Of a DNA stretch of 64,000 nucleotides, positions 9,125-19,007 are shown piece after piece. How positions within the stretch are numbered: position 1 is the stretch's first letter; every line of letters starts with the position of its first letter. The translations under genes were made by a program, and so were the position numbers. The stretch is from Candidatus Pantoea bituminis (GTDB taxonomy: Bacteria > Pseudomonadota > Gammaproteobacteria > Enterobacterales > Enterobacteriaceae), in the NCBI RefSeq assembly GCF_018842675.1, contig NZ_JAGTWO010000004.1, positions 3,472,001-3,536,000 of the forward strand, in the 5' to 3' direction. The notes below the pieces were generated by a model, which worked only from the letters and a program-made list of their open reading frames with translations, did no database searches and was not told where the DNA came from.

Positions 9125-9493
9125 TCAGCTTGCCATAGCCAGCGGGAATAAAAGACGATCGGGTTCGACGCGTCTTTGACGACGCAGTTGCCCTGGCGTC
9201 ACCATAAAATAGTTTTTAAAGGTACGCGTATACGCCTGCTGTGTATCGAAACCATAACTCATCGCCACCTGTAAAATGGCTTCATTGCTACTGAGCAAGG
9301 TCAACGCAGACTCGGTTAAACGCCGCTGACGAATATATTCAGCCAGTGAGAAACCGGTGTGCTGCCGGAATAATCGTTGCAGGTGCCAACGGGAATAGCC
9401 GGAGCGACGTGCTACCTCGTCCAGATGCAAATCGTGTCCTAAATTGCCTTCAATCCACTCCAGCAAACTACGAATAAACTCGCGCTGATTCAT
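9125..9493 (-). CDS. AraC-family regulator, short MarA/SoxS/RamA type
   Basis: 122 residues from an ATG preceded by AGGAGG; the upstream in-frame ATG has no such site. It consists of little more than the two AraC helix-turn-helix motifs: the first in LDEVARRSGYSRWHLQRLF, the second in ILQVAMSYGFDTQQAYTRTFK. This is the build of the MarA/SoxS/Rob/RamA group, which activates efflux and stress genes as monomers on marboxes. It is a second such protein besides soxS at 55928. The C-terminal tail (RVEPDRLLFPLAMAS) is unusual. No dedicated repressor gene is adjacent, so its signal is unknown. Confidence 0.85.
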   Translation of the reverse strand: MNQREFIRSLLEWIEGNLGHDLHLDEVARRSGYSRWHLQRLFRQHTGFSLAEYIRQRRLTESALTLLSSNEAILQVAMSYGFDTQQAYTRTFKNYFMVTPGQLRRQRRVEPDRLLFPLAMAS

Positions 9494-9557
9494 GGGTTCC
9501 TCCTGATATCGCCTGATGTGCAGTGAACCCACTTTAACGCGTTAAATTTATCCCTTA

Positions 9558-9585
9558 ATTAGCAGAAAATTAGCGCAGAATTAGC
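9558..9585 (+). promoter_or_regulatory. Three ATTAGC direct repeats with 11-base period, probable response-regulator sites
   Basis: ATTAGC begins at 9558, 9569 and 9580, exactly one helical turn apart, as expected for tandem binding by an OmpR-family regulator. A good -10 (TATAAT, 9661-9666) without a good -35 lies between these repeats and the response-regulator gene. Further copies as GCGCTAA-type sites occur at 9670, 9684 and 9701. Confidence 0.55.
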
Positions 9586-9738
9586 ATCTGCGCTTTTCGG
9601 GTCTTAAACCTGACCTAAAACGTGCTGCGGCCACCTGTCTACCGCGTGAAGGTTAACGGATATAATTCTGCGCTAACTATCCAGCGCTAAACTGCTGCCA
9701 GCGCTACACTGCCAGCAACTTTTTAGAGGACATCATCC

Positions 9739-10398
9739 ATGCGTGTGTTGTTAGTCGAAGATGATGAAATGATTGGCGCAAATTTACAGCAGGCGCTGGA
9801 AGCAGCGGGCTGGTCAGTTGACTGGGTTCGTGACGGCGTTTTTGCCCATAATGCCTGGGCTGAGGGCGGCTACAGCTGCGTATTGCTCGATCTCGGTTTA
9901 CCGCGTGATGACGGTTTGCAGGTGTTACGCCGGGCGCGCAGCCGTGGCGATGCGACGCCAGTGCTGATTCTCACCGCACGCGATACCGTGGCACAGCGCG
10001 TACAAGGGCTGGACACCGGCGCAGATGATTACCTGCTTAAACCTTTTGATCTGCAAGAAGTGCTGGCAAGAATGCGTGCCATTACTCGACGTCGTCACGG
10101 CGCGGCAGATTCGGTGTTAGGCAGCGGCGATGTTCAGCTAGACATGTTGACGCGTGAAGTGATGTACAAAGGCCAGCGCGAGCAGCTTACCGCGCGTGAA
10201 TATGCGCTTTTGTATGCCTTGCTGGAGCGTCCGGGCGCCATTTTGTCTCGTGAGCAGTTGGAAAATCGCATTTACGGTTGGGGCGAAGAGGTCACCAGCA
10301 ACGCGGTGGATGTGTTGATTCACGGTATGCGCCGCAAATTAGACAACGATGCAATCCGCAATGTGCGCGGGTTAGGCTGGCGAGTACCGGCAATATGA
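9739..10398 (+). CDS. OmpR-family response regulator, QseB/PmrA-like
   Basis: 219 residues. The receiver domain (1-115) has the acidic pair E7/D8/D9, phospho-acceptor D51, T79 and K101. The winged-helix DNA-binding domain (about 125-219) has LTAREYALLYALLERPGAILSREQLENRIYGW and ends RGLGWRVPAI. Length and pattern place it with QseB/PmrA (BasR). The gene overlaps the start of the sensor kinase gene (ATGA), so the two are translationally coupled. The 11-base-period repeats upstream suggest autoregulation. The orthologue cannot be settled from sequence alone. Confidence 0.92.
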   Translation: MRVLLVEDDEMIGANLQQALEAAGWSVDWVRDGVFAHNAWAEGGYSCVLLDLGLPRDDGLQVLRRARSRGDATPVLILTARDTVAQRVQGLDTGADDYLLKPFDLQEVLARMRAITRRRHGAADSVLGSGDVQLDMLTREVMYKGQREQLTAREYALLYALLERPGAILSREQLENRIYGWGEEVTSNAVDVLIHGMRRKLDNDAIRNVRGLGWRVPAI

Positions 10399-11749
10399 AA
10401 CCTTTCACTTTTATGCGATCCCTGCGTAATAAATTATTGAGCACGCTGCTGATTATCCATTTATTGATGATTGGCGGCGTGAGCTGGTATTTCTTTAGCT
10501 GCTATGGCGACATGATTGGCACTATGAAGGATGATCAGCTCTCTAAAATCGCCGATGCCTGGGCAACCAACAAACAAATTCCTGCGTTAATGCCCCTTAT
10601 GGTGCCAGCCGACAAGCTGAAAAGCGCGTTTGTGGTTCAGCTCTGGGATGCCGATGGTCAACTGCGCGCCAGCTCCTGGCCAGAACTGCACGCCCCGCTG
10701 CAAGCGAAAAAGGCTATCACGATGCCGATGTCGGCGGTTGCCATGATTGCGAATGGCGTATTTATACGCGACCCGGCCAACCCGGCAGTGATATCAAAAC
10801 CATTCAGGTGATGCATAACCTGAGCTATATGAAAGAGTTGATGGTGAAGCGGGCACTCTCAGCGATCGTACCCTTGATCCTAATGATGCCGCTTTCGCTG
10901 CTGGTGATCTGGTTGGTCGTGCGTAAGATCACCCGCGATCTCCGCGTCGCATCGCGCCAGATCGCCGCCCAGGAAACTCATCATCCCCACAATGTTTCGC
11001 CCGATGGCTTACCGGATGAGATCCTGCCGCTGGTTGCGGCTTACAACTCGCTACTCGATAAACTGCGCGCAGCCTGGTCGGCCCAGCGTCAATTTTTGGA
11101 AGATGCTGCTCATGAACTGCGAACGCCTGTCACCGCTGTTACCTTACAGCTAGAAAATTTACGCCAACATATTCAACAGGGTGAAGCCAGCCGCCAGTTT
11201 GATCAGCTTGAAGCGGGCGTGACGCGCACACGTCATTTGGTCACACAGTTACTGAATATTTCACGTCAGGAAGATCAAACCGTGGTCGCCAGCATCGAGA
11301 ATATTGAACTGGACGATCTGCTGAAAGAGAGCATTGAGCAGCTCATGGTTGTGGCAGATAAGCGTGGTATCGACATCGGTTTCAACGGCTCTACCCATTA
11401 TCGTTTGCAGGCGAGCCGCTCCGAACTACGTAGCCTGTTCGATAACCTGATTGGTAACGCCATGTTACATACGCCAGAAGGCAGTTTGGTGGATGTTTTA
11501 CTGCATCGCGTTGCGGGACAAACGGTGGTCGATATTGTTGATAACGGGCCGGGTATACCGGAATCGTTTATTGAGCGTGCTTTTGATCGCTTTGCTCGTT
11601 CGCCAGATGTGAAAGCCCAAGGCAGCGGTCTGGGTTTATCGATTGTGCGTAGCGTGGCGGAGAAGAACAGCATTCATGTCGCACTTTCCAACTGTTTCAA
11701 TCCACAAGGCGCCATTTGCGGCTTGCAGGTTCGCGTTACCCTTCCCTGA
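10395..11749 (+). pseudogene. Sensor histidine kinase, QseC-like, with one frameshift
   Basis: The frame from the ATG at 10395 breaks at about 10737-10745. Adding one base there continues EWRIYTRPGQPGSDIKTIQVMHNL into the downstream frame and gives 451 residues, the length of QseC (449). Landmarks: first membrane helix at about 15-35, periplasmic sensor to about 150, second helix (IVPLILMMPLSLLVIWLVV), a HAMP-like linker, H-box FLEDAAHELRTPVTAV (His about 240), N-box FDNLIGNAMLHTPEG, G1 DNGPGIP, G2 GSGLGLSIV. It would phosphorylate the adjacent regulator. An indel error or a recent mutation would look the same. A 23-base-spaced inverted repeat (11765-11801) follows the gene. Confidence 0.85.
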
Positions 11750-11764
11750 TCTCACCTGTTCGAA

Positions 11765-11801
11765 ACGGAACCTGACAACGTAAACGGTTGCCTGGTTCCG
11801 T
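11765..11801. terminator. Inverted repeat after the sensor kinase
   Basis: ACGGAACC (11765-11772) pairs with GGTTCCGT (11794-11801), with further pairing inside (CAAC/GTTG). There is no U-run, so it is a weak candidate terminator. Confidence 0.35.
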
Positions 11802-11818
11802 TCGCCACCCACTATTAA

Positions 11819-11834
11819 TGTGATCATCATCACA
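11819..11834. promoter_or_regulatory. CRP (cAMP receptor protein) site upstream of tsx
   Basis: TGTGATCATCATCACA matches the CRP consensus TGTGA-N6-TCACA at every defined position. It lies about 195 bases before the tsx start. In E. coli tsx is under CRP/CytR and DeoR control, so the site fits its context. Confidence 0.65.
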
Positions 11835-12027
11835 TTTCAGCTGAATTATCATGCAACACATTTTGACAAACGTGAGCAAAATCTATTTTCTATCCCCTTG
11901 TTGCAGGCACGCTACGCGAGCTTAAAAACGCCTTTGGCTGATTAAAACAATTCACTGCCCATCAAGGGATCGATTTCACTCTGATCGCGCCAGTCGTGCA
12001 GCGGTCAAAAGCATGTGGTTAATGATA

Positions 12028-12892
12028 ATGAAATTTAAAACGTTGGTAGCAGGTGCCTTGCTGGCATGTTCCATGAGCGGCGCTGCGCAAGCGGCTGAAA
12101 GCGATCCGCAGTATGTTTCTGACTGGTGGCACCAAAGCGTCAACGTGGTGGGCAGCTACCACACGCGTTTCGGACCCCAGTTCAACAACGATGTTTATCT
12201 GGAATATGAAGCTTTCGCCAAGAAAGATTGGTTCGATTTTTATGGCTACCTCGACCTGACAAACTTCTTCGGCGTGGGCAACAGCAATGCCAACGGCATT
12301 TTTGACCACGGCTCACCGATGTTCATGGAGATCGAACCGCGCTTCTCTATCGACAAATTGACCGGCACCAGCCTGGCGTTTGGTCCATTCAAAGAGTGGT
12401 ATTTCGCCAATAACTACATCTACGACATGGGCCGTAACAGCGATAATCGCCAAAATACCTGGTACATGGGTTTAGGAACCGACATCGATACGCACAGCGA
12501 TGTTGGCCTTTCATTGAACGTTTATGCGAAATACCAGTGGGAAAACTACGGCGCGGCGAACGAAAATAGCTGGGATGGTTATCGCTTCAAAGTGAAATAC
12601 TTTGTACCGATCACCACGCTGTGGGGGTAATCTGGGTTACGTGGGCTTCACTAACTTCGATTGGGGTTCAGACCTGGCCGAAAAAGGCGGCTCTTCACGT
12701 ACCAGCAACTCTATCGCCTCTAGCCACATCCTCTCTTTGGGTTACGATCACTGGCATTTCTCTGCCGTGGCGCGTTATTTCCACAATGGCGGACAGTGGG
12801 CTGATGGCCGTGAGCTGAACTTTGGTAACGGTGATTTTGAAGTGAAATCTACCGGTTGGGGTTATTACCTGGTTGCAGGTTATAACTTCTAA
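12028..12892 (+). pseudogene. tsx: Nucleoside-specific outer-membrane channel Tsx, with one frameshift
   Basis: A signal peptide ([22 protein letters not shown]) is followed by a 12-strand beta-barrel sequence that tracks E. coli Tsx: [53 protein letters not shown]. The frame breaks in the G-run at 12624-12629, where a stop appears just after ITTLWG. The next frame resumes with [18 protein letters not shown] and ends in [14 protein letters not shown]. Either one extra or two missing G explain it; the total is about 287 residues against 294 in E. coli. Tsx is a passive pore for nucleosides and a phage/colicin receptor, so true loss could be selected, but the G-run makes a sequencing error more likely. 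Confidence 0.88.
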
Positions 12893-12897
12893 TGCCA

Positions 12898-12946
12898 CAG
12901 GCGGCATTCGCCGCCTGCCTCGCTCTTCCCCACTTGGGGAAGAGCG
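12898..12946. terminator. Two hairpins between tsx and the convergent VOC gene
   Basis: CAGGCGG/CCGCCTG at 12898-12917, then an 11-bp stem CGCTCTTCCCC/GGGGAAGAGCG at 12921-12946 followed by CTTT. They probably terminate tsx and perhaps both genes. Confidence 0.6.
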
Positions 12947-12954
12947 CTTTGCCT

Positions 12955-13389
12955 TTATTCATGCGGCTTCAAGACATTGATGCGCCATGGAATTCCGAAC
13001 TTATCGATGAACATACCAAACCCTTTGGCCCAGAATGTTTCCTGCCAAGGCGTTGTGATTTTCCCCCGGCTGATAACTTTTCAAACCAGGCTTCACCTTG
13101 CGCCGTATCGGTTGTCGCCAGGCTGACCGCGTAACCTGCGTGCTCAGAAGCGGGCGGCTGATTAGGGTTGCCGTCACTTAACATCAGCTCCCTTGCCCGA
13201 TACGCAAATGCGCATGCATGATTTTTTCAGGGGTAGCGGCGGCGCTGATTTATCGCCGACCTGCTCGCCCTGCTCCGGCATATCGCCAAAAGTCACCTTA
13301 TAGAGCAGCTCGCCACCCGTCGCATTCAAGTAAAACTCGATCGCCTCTTCACAACGGCCGTAGAGAAACAGGTAAGGACTCACTTGCAT
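12955..13389 (-). pseudogene. PhnB-like VOC (glyoxalase-fold) protein, three single-base frameshifts
   Basis: The start MQVSPYLFLYGRCEEAIEFY follows a GGAGG site. Read through three breaks, the protein runs ...GDKSAP, then PEKIMHAHLRIGQG, then LMLSDGNPNQPPASEHAGYAV, then TPWQETFWAKGFGMFIDKFG and ends in INVLKPHE, 145 residues, as in the PhnB/DUF3335-type VOC family. The breaks are near 13240-13247 (GCC repeats), 13185-13195 (GGGAG) and 13060-13068 (GGGGGAAAA); each needs one added base. The family binds metal or small ligands in a paired beta-alpha fold; no function is assigned. Three defects of the same kind in 435 bases argue for sequence error or an old decayed gene. Confidence 0.75.
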
Positions 13390-13464
13390 CGTAACCTCCA
13401 TTGGTGGGTTGGATGGATTAATTCACCACACTCCAAAGTGTAGACGATGAGAGCTGGTCACTTG

Positions 13465-14363
13465 TCACTGCTGGCAATTTCTACGGAATAACTGCGCCAT
13501 GTAGCTGCTCATCGGCGTTAGCGCAGCGTCTTTTCGTTGAATCAAATAAAAGGTCGCTTTCGGCAGCGGTTCATCCAGCTCTAATGCCACCAACTGTCGG
13601 CCTAAAATAGGATCATCAATCACATCCACCGACAAGATAGAGACGAAATCGCTCTGCGCCACCAGGCTGGTGCAGGCCATAAAGGTTTCGCAGGTAACGA
13701 CAATTTTCGGTGCCATGCCGCGATCGCCAAACAGATCATGCAGCAAGCGATAATAGCTGCCTTTGGGCGTTGGCATGGTCCAGTCACATTGCTGCAACTC
13801 TGCCAGCGAGCGCGCTTTCTCTAGCGGATGCCCTTTCCGCACGACCACTTTGTATTCGCGCTCCATCATGCGCTCGTACATCAACTCCTGATCGAGATGG
13901 CTTTGATCATAGGTATTGATGGTGAAATCCAGCGCGCCCTGGCGCAATTCATGCACCATCGACACCAACTGGCCTTCAACAATGCGTACTTTGACCAGCG
14001 GATATTCACGGTGAAACTGATTGATTACCTGCGGCATGATGGTGCGCGCAACGCTGCCGCCTACACCAATATTCACTTGCCCACCGCCCAACCCCAGACG
14101 CTGCTGAATATCTTCTTGCGCTACCCGCAACTCCTCCAACACCAGACTGGCGTGACGAAAAAGTTATCACCGATGTCGGTCAACACCACACCTTGCTGGC
14201 GGCGAACAAACAGCCGTGCGCCAAGAACCGACTCCAGTTCCTGAATCGCTTTCGTCAACGCCGGCTGTGAAAGGCCCGATAAACGGCTAGCCGCGCGAAT
14301 ACTGCCCTGACGCGCTACGTCAACAAACGCGCGTAATTGATGAAGTTTGAGATTAGCAGGCAT
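13465..14363 (-). pseudogene. abgR: AbgR, LysR-type regulator of abgABT, with one frameshift
   Basis: The N-terminal part (LHQLRAFVDVARQGSIRAASRLSGLSQPALTKAIQELE) and the C-terminal part (LVLEELRVAQEDIQQR, VKVRIVEGQLVSMVHELRQGALDFTINTY) closely follow E. coli AbgR. The frame breaks at a run of five A (14158-14162, + strand). One more base restores GDNFFRHASLVLEEL and gives 299 residues against 302. It is divergent from abgA with a 115-base gap, as in E. coli, which supports the assignment. Confidence 0.88.
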
Positions 14364-14395
14364 GATTTTTGTGATAACCGCTGTTTATCAGACAC

Positions 14396-14411
14396 AAGAT
14401 ATTCGCATCTT
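14396..14411. promoter_or_regulatory. Possible AbgR operator
   Basis: AAGAT-ATTCGC-ATCTT, an interrupted dyad of the LysR T-N11-A kind, in the abgR-abgA divergent promoter region. Confidence 0.3.
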
Positions 14412-14477
14412 ATGTGGGTGTTTACCATTGTGTAGATTCAGAACAATGCATAAAAAACCAACACCAGGAGATTGCCG

Positions 14478-15791
14478 ATGAATACCCTTTCCGACCACGT
14501 CAGCGCATTGATTCCGCAGATGAAAAGCTGGCGGCGCGACTTCCATCAATTTGCTGAGTCAGGCTGGCTAGAGTTTCGCACCGCTACATTGGTCGCCGAA
14601 GCGCTGCACAATCTCGGTTATCAACTGCAACTGGGTCGTGAAGTGATTAATGCGGATGCACGCATGGGCTTGCCCTCTGCCGAAGTGCTACAGCTTCAGG
14701 AAGCCCGTGCGTTGCAACAAGGTGCGCTGCCGCAGTGGTTATCTTACTTCTCGGGCGGATTTTGCGGCATCGTTGCCACGTTGGAGACCGGTCGTCCCGG
14801 CCCGGTAATGGGTTTTCGCGTTGATATGGATGCGCTGGATTTGAATGAAAGTCAGGCCGCGGATCACCTGCCGCAGCGCGAAGGCTTTGCATCCTGCAAT
14901 CCAGGCATGATGCACGCCTGCGGACATGATGGTCACACCACCATCGGCCTTGGCGTTGCCTCACTGTTAATGGCGATGAAAACGCAGTTGAGCGGCACCA
15001 TCAAACTTATCTTTCAGCCTGCTGAAGAAGGCGTGCAGGGTGCCAAAGCGATGGTTGAAGCGGGCGTGGTCGATGATGTTGATCTGTTCACTGCCATTCA
15101 CCTCGGCACTGGCGTACCGGCAGGCGAACTGGTGTGTGGCAGCGACAGTTTCCTCGCCACCACCAAGCTGGACGTGAGCTTTACCGGTGTGGGCGCGCAT
15201 GCAGGTGGCCGCCCCGAGGAAGGCCGCAATGCGCTGTTAGCGGCGGCGCAGGCCACCTTAGCGCTGCACGGTTTAACCCAGCACAGCGGCGGCGTGGCGC
15301 GCGTCAATGTCGGCGTGTTGCAGGCGGGAACGGGGCGTAATGTAGTCGCCGATTGTGCGCTGATGAAGGTGGAAACACGCGGCGTCAGCAATGAAGTTAA
15401 CGACGACATTTATCAGCAGGCGCTGCGCGTCATCGCCGGTGCAGCCGCTATGTATGGCGTTGAATATGAGGTGAAGCTGATGGGCGCTGCACGCAGTTCT
15501 ACGCCAACGCAACCTTGGGTAGATTTCATCCACCAGCAGGCTGAAGCGCTCGGTGTGTTCAACTCGGTTGTCGATCGCAAACAGCAAGCCGCTGGTTCGG
15601 AAGATGCCACCTACATGATGGAGCGCGTTAAGCAGCGCGGTGGACAAGCCTCCTACGCCATTTTTGGCTGCGAACTGGCCGCGGGCCATCACAACGCGAA
15701 ATTCGATTTCGATGAGAAGGTGATGGCAACCGCCGTCACATTGCTCTCTACGCTGGCGCTGAATCAGGCGCAGTTTGGCGGTGCACGATGA
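14478..15791 (+). CDS. abgA: p-Aminobenzoyl-glutamate hydrolase subunit A
   Basis: 437 residues, close to E. coli AbgA (436). M20-family zinc amidohydrolase; with AbgB it cleaves p-aminobenzoyl-glutamate, a folate breakdown product, to p-aminobenzoate and glutamate in the cytoplasm. Metal-site motifs visible are [20 protein letters not shown] and FQPAEEG; the C-terminal [13 protein letters not shown] also matches AbgA. The ATG follows CAGGAG. First gene of abgABT, overlapping abgB by four bases. Confidence 0.94.
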   Translation: MNTLSDHVSALIPQMKSWRRDFHQFAESGWLEFRTATLVAEALHNLGYQLQLGREVINADARMGLPSAEVLQLQEARALQQGALPQWLSYFSGGFCGIVATLETGRPGPVMGFRVDMDALDLNESQAADHLPQREGFASCNPGMMHACGHDGHTTIGLGVASLLMAMKTQLSGTIKLIFQPAEEGVQGAKAMVEAGVVDDVDLFTAIHLGTGVPAGELVCGSDSFLATTKLDVSFTGVGAHAGGRPEEGRNALLAAAQATLALHGLTQHSGGVARVNVGVLQAGTGRNVVADCALMKVETRGVSNEVNDDIYQQALRVIAGAAAMYGVEYEVKLMGAARSSTPTQPWVDFIHQQAEALGVFNSVVDRKQQAAGSEDATYMMERVKQRGGQASYAIFGCELAAGHHNAKFDFDEKVMATAVTLLSTLALNQAQFGGAR

Positions 15792-17230
15792 TTGAATCGT
15801 TTATTGCGGATTATATCGAGCAGCATCAGGCCCGCTTTAGCGCGCTTAGCGATGCTATATGGGACGTGCCGGAAACCCGCTTCGCCGAAACCCGCTCCTC
15901 CGCGCTGCTGGCTGATGCGCTGGCAGAAGAGGGTTTTGACGTTGAGCGCGGTGTCGGCGGCATGGATACCGCGTTTATCGCCAGTTTTGGCAGTGGCAAA
16001 CCCGTTATCGGCATCCTGGGGGAATTCGATGCGCTGGCGGGCCTGAGCCAGCAGGCTGGCTGTGCACAACCGAAACCGCTGGTGGAAAACGGTAATGGTC
16101 ACGGCTGCGGCCACAACCTGCTGGGTACCGCCGGGCTGGCTGCGGCGTTTGCGGTGAAAGCCTGGATGCAGCAACACAACACCGGCGGCACGCTGCGCTT
16201 TTATGGTTGCCCAGGCGAAGAAGGCGGCTCCGGCAAAACGTTTATGGTGCGTGAAGGTCTCTTCAACGATGTGGATGCCGCAGTGACCTGGCATCCTGAA
16301 GGTTTCAGCGGCATGTTCAACCTCAGCACGTTAGCCAATATTCAGGCGGCGTTTCACTTCAAAGGCGTCGCGGCACATGCCGCTAACTCACCGCATTTGG
16401 GGCGTAGCGCACTGGATGCGGTGACGCTGATGAATACCGGCGCCAATTTCTTGCGTGAACACATTGTGCAGGAAGCGCGTCTGCATTATGCGGTGACCAA
16501 CAGCGGTGGCGTCTCGCCTAATGTCGTGCAGGCCGATGCCGAAGTGCTGTTCCTGATTCGCGCCCCTGAATTGCAACAGGCGCAGGATATCTATCAACGG
16601 GTGATCAATATCGCCAAAGGCGCGGCGCTGATGACAGATACCCAGATGTCAGTGCGTTTTGACAAAGCCTGTTCCAATTATGTGCCAAATCGCGCACTGG
16701 AAGCTGTGATGGAGCGTTATTTGCATCAGTTTGGCTTACCTGATTACAGCGATGAGGAGCGCGCGTTCGCGGCAGAGATCCGCGCCACGTTAACGAAAGA
16801 TGACTTACGCAATGCGCAGCTGAATGCGGCACGTACGGGTGGCGAAGCGGGTCAGGCGTGGGTTGAGACGCTGGGTGACAAGCTTTTCATGGATGAGGTC
16901 GCCCCGTATGCGATCACGCGTGAAATGCTGTATGGCTCAACCGATGTCGGCGATGTGAGCTGGGTTACGCCCACTGCGCAGTGCTTTGCGCCCTGCTTTA
17001 CCTTCGGTACACCGCTGCATACGTGGCAACTGGTGGCGCAAGGCCGCACCAGCATCGCGCATAAAGGCATGTTTTTGGCAGGAAAGGTGATGGCGGCAAC
17101 GGCATTAACCCTGCTCAACGATGACGATGCGCTGGCGCGCTGTCGCGACGAATTCAGCAAGGCACGTCAGGCGCAGCCTTACGCATGCCCAATACCGGAC
17201 GGCATCACGCCGTCAAAATTGGCCGATTGA
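15788..17230 (+). CDS. abgB: p-Aminobenzoyl-glutamate hydrolase subunit B
   Basis: 480 residues (E. coli 481). M20 amidohydrolase partner of AbgA. Motifs: [29 protein letters not shown] (metal His), [14 protein letters not shown] and [19 protein letters not shown] (lid/dimerisation domain). The start codon overlaps the abgA stop as ATGA, so the subunits are translationally coupled, in line with a heteromeric enzyme. abgT follows after about 65 bases. Confidence 0.94.
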   Translation: MIESFIADYIEQHQARFSALSDAIWDVPETRFAETRSSALLADALAEEGFDVERGVGGMDTAFIASFGSGKPVIGILGEFDALAGLSQQAGCAQPKPLVENGNGHGCGHNLLGTAGLAAAFAVKAWMQQHNTGGTLRFYGCPGEEGGSGKTFMVREGLFNDVDAAVTWHPEGFSGMFNLSTLANIQAAFHFKGVAAHAANSPHLGRSALDAVTLMNTGANFLREHIVQEARLHYAVTNSGGVSPNVVQADAEVLFLIRAPELQQAQDIYQRVINIAKGAALMTDTQMSVRFDKACSNYVPNRALEAVMERYLHQFGLPDYSDEERAFAAEIRATLTKDDLRNAQLNAARTGGEAGQAWVETLGDKLFMDEVAPYAITREMLYGSTDVGDVSWVTPTAQCFAPCFTFGTPLHTWQLVAQGRTSIAHKGMFLAGKVMAATALTLLNDDDALARCRDEFSKARQAQPYACPIPDGITPSKLAD

Positions 17231-17297
17231 GCCACCGGCCGCGCCTCATGGCGCGGACCGAGATAAAAACAAGCAAACACAAAACGAGGAAGGACGG

Positions 17298-18818
17298 ATG
17301 GAAGTCGCATCGGAGAACCGCAGCCCGGGTAAGGTATTCAGCTGGATTGAACGCGTTGGCAACAAAGTACCCAATCCCTTTTTACTGTTTGTTTATTTGA
17401 TTGTGGCGTTGATGGTGGCAACCGCCGTGATCAGCGCACTGGATTTAGCCGTTAAAAACCCCAGTAACGGCGAGATGGTACGGGTCAATAATTTGCTTAG
17501 CGTGGCGGGTTTACAGTGGATCCTGCCGAATATCATCAAGAACTTCAGTAGTTTTACGCCGTTGGGATCGATTCTGGCGCTGGTGATTGGCGCTGGTCTG
17601 GCGGAAAAAGTCGGGTTGCTGCAATCCCTGATGGTGAAAATGGCCTCACGCGTTAGCCGCCGTTACGCCAGCTACATGGTGCTGTTCATCGCTTTCTTTA
17701 GCCACATCTCTTCTGATGCAGCTTTAGTGGTGATGCCGCCGCTCGGCGCGCTGATTTTCCTTGCGGTCGGGCGTCATCCGGTTGCCGGGTTATTGGCCGC
17801 GATCGCGGGCGTTGCATCCGGTTTTACCGCCAACTTACTGATTGTGACCACCGACGTGTTGTTGTCGGGCATTAGTACCGAAGCGGCAAAAGCAGTGAGC
17901 GATACCGTGCACGTCAGCGTGATCGATAACTGGTTTTTCATGGCGTCGTCGGTGATTGTGCTGACCATTGCCGGCGCGCTGCTGACCGATAAATTCGTCG
18001 AGCCGCGCTTGCCGCAGTGGAAAGATGGCAGCGGCGAAAAACTTGCTGCATTGACACCGCTGGAGAATCGGGGCCTGCGTACAGCGGGCATTGCCGCGCT
18101 GCTGTTTATTGGCTTAATGGCGCTGCTGGTGGTGCCCGAACATGCGCCGCTGCGCGATCCTAAAACCGGTTCGATCATTCCCTCGCCCTTCATTCAAGGC
18201 ATCGTACCGATCATCATCCTGTTCTTTTTCGTGGTGGCGATAGCTTACGGCGTGGTCACGAAGCAGATCCGTCGCCCGGATGATATTCCGCAGCTGCTGG
18301 TCGATCCGATGAAGAATATGGCGGGCTTTATCGTGATGGTGTTTCCGCTGTCGCAGTTCGTGGCGTTCTTTAACTGGAGCAACATGGGCAAATTCATGGC
18401 ACTCGGTCTGACCGACGTGCTGGAAAGCGCAGGAATCAGCGGTGCACCTGCGTTTCTGGGCCTGATGTTCCTTTCAGCATTTCTTTGTATGTTTATCGCC
18501 AGCGGTTCGGCCATCTGGTCGATTCTCGCGCCGGTTTTTGTGCCGATGTTTATGCTGCTCGGCTTCCATCCCGCGTTTGCCCAGATGATTTTCCGTATTG
18601 CCGATTCCTCCGTGCTACCGCTGGCACCCATGTCGCCGTTCCTGCCGCTGTTTCTGGCCTTTCTACAGCGCTACCAAAAAGATGCACAGCTTGGCACTTA
18701 CTACATGCTGATTTTCCCCTATCCGCTGGTGTTCTTTATCAGCTGGATTGCACTGCTTCTGGTCTGGTACGCGTTAGGTTTACCGATTGGTCCAGGCGTC
18801 TATCCACAACTGCATTAA
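17298..18818 (+). CDS. abgT: p-Aminobenzoyl-glutamate transporter
   Basis: 506 residues with many membrane helices; E. coli AbgT is about 508-510. AbgT-family signatures include VPNPFLLFVYLIVALMV near the N-terminus, FSHISSDAALVVMPPLGALIF and FIASGSAIWSILAPVFVPMF. It imports p-aminobenzoyl-glutamate for AbgAB. The start was set at the ATG after GAGGAAGGACGG; the longer open frame overlaps abgB and has no better site. Third gene of the operon. Confidence 0.93.
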   Translation: MEVASENRSPGKVFSWIERVGNKVPNPFLLFVYLIVALMVATAVISALDLAVKNPSNGEMVRVNNLLSVAGLQWILPNIIKNFSSFTPLGSILALVIGAGLAEKVGLLQSLMVKMASRVSRRYASYMVLFIAFFSHISSDAALVVMPPLGALIFLAVGRHPVAGLLAAIAGVASGFTANLLIVTTDVLLSGISTEAAKAVSDTVHVSVIDNWFFMASSVIVLTIAGALLTDKFVEPRLPQWKDGSGEKLAALTPLENRGLRTAGIAALLFIGLMALLVVPEHAPLRDPKTGSIIPSPFIQGIVPIIILFFFVVAIAYGVVTKQIRRPDDIPQLLVDPMKNMAGFIVMVFPLSQFVAFFNWSNMGKFMALGLTDVLESAGISGAPAFLGLMFLSAFLCMFIASGSAIWSILAPVFVPMFMLLGFHPAFAQMIFRIADSSVLPLAPMSPFLPLFLAFLQRYQKDAQLGTYYMLIFPYPLVFFISWIALLLVWYALGLPIGPGVYPQLH

Positions 18819-19007
18819 TCCCGATTCGCCATGGACGGCGAAAACTGCAACGTACGTTGCTAAATACTCACCAACTTGCCTCTCGGCAACGATCCTCGAA
18901 TTTATTATCCTGCTATCTCTTCGCTTGCTAACGGTTAATTATTTTTAAATCTAATCAAGACCGCTAGCGAGATTTGCAAACACTGCCACACCGAGGTTTA
19001 CGTAAAA

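Noticed and set aside
8867-9151. 94-codon + strand frame with a hydrophobic start
   Set aside because: No ribosome site, overlaps the AraC-type gene, no family pattern in the second half.
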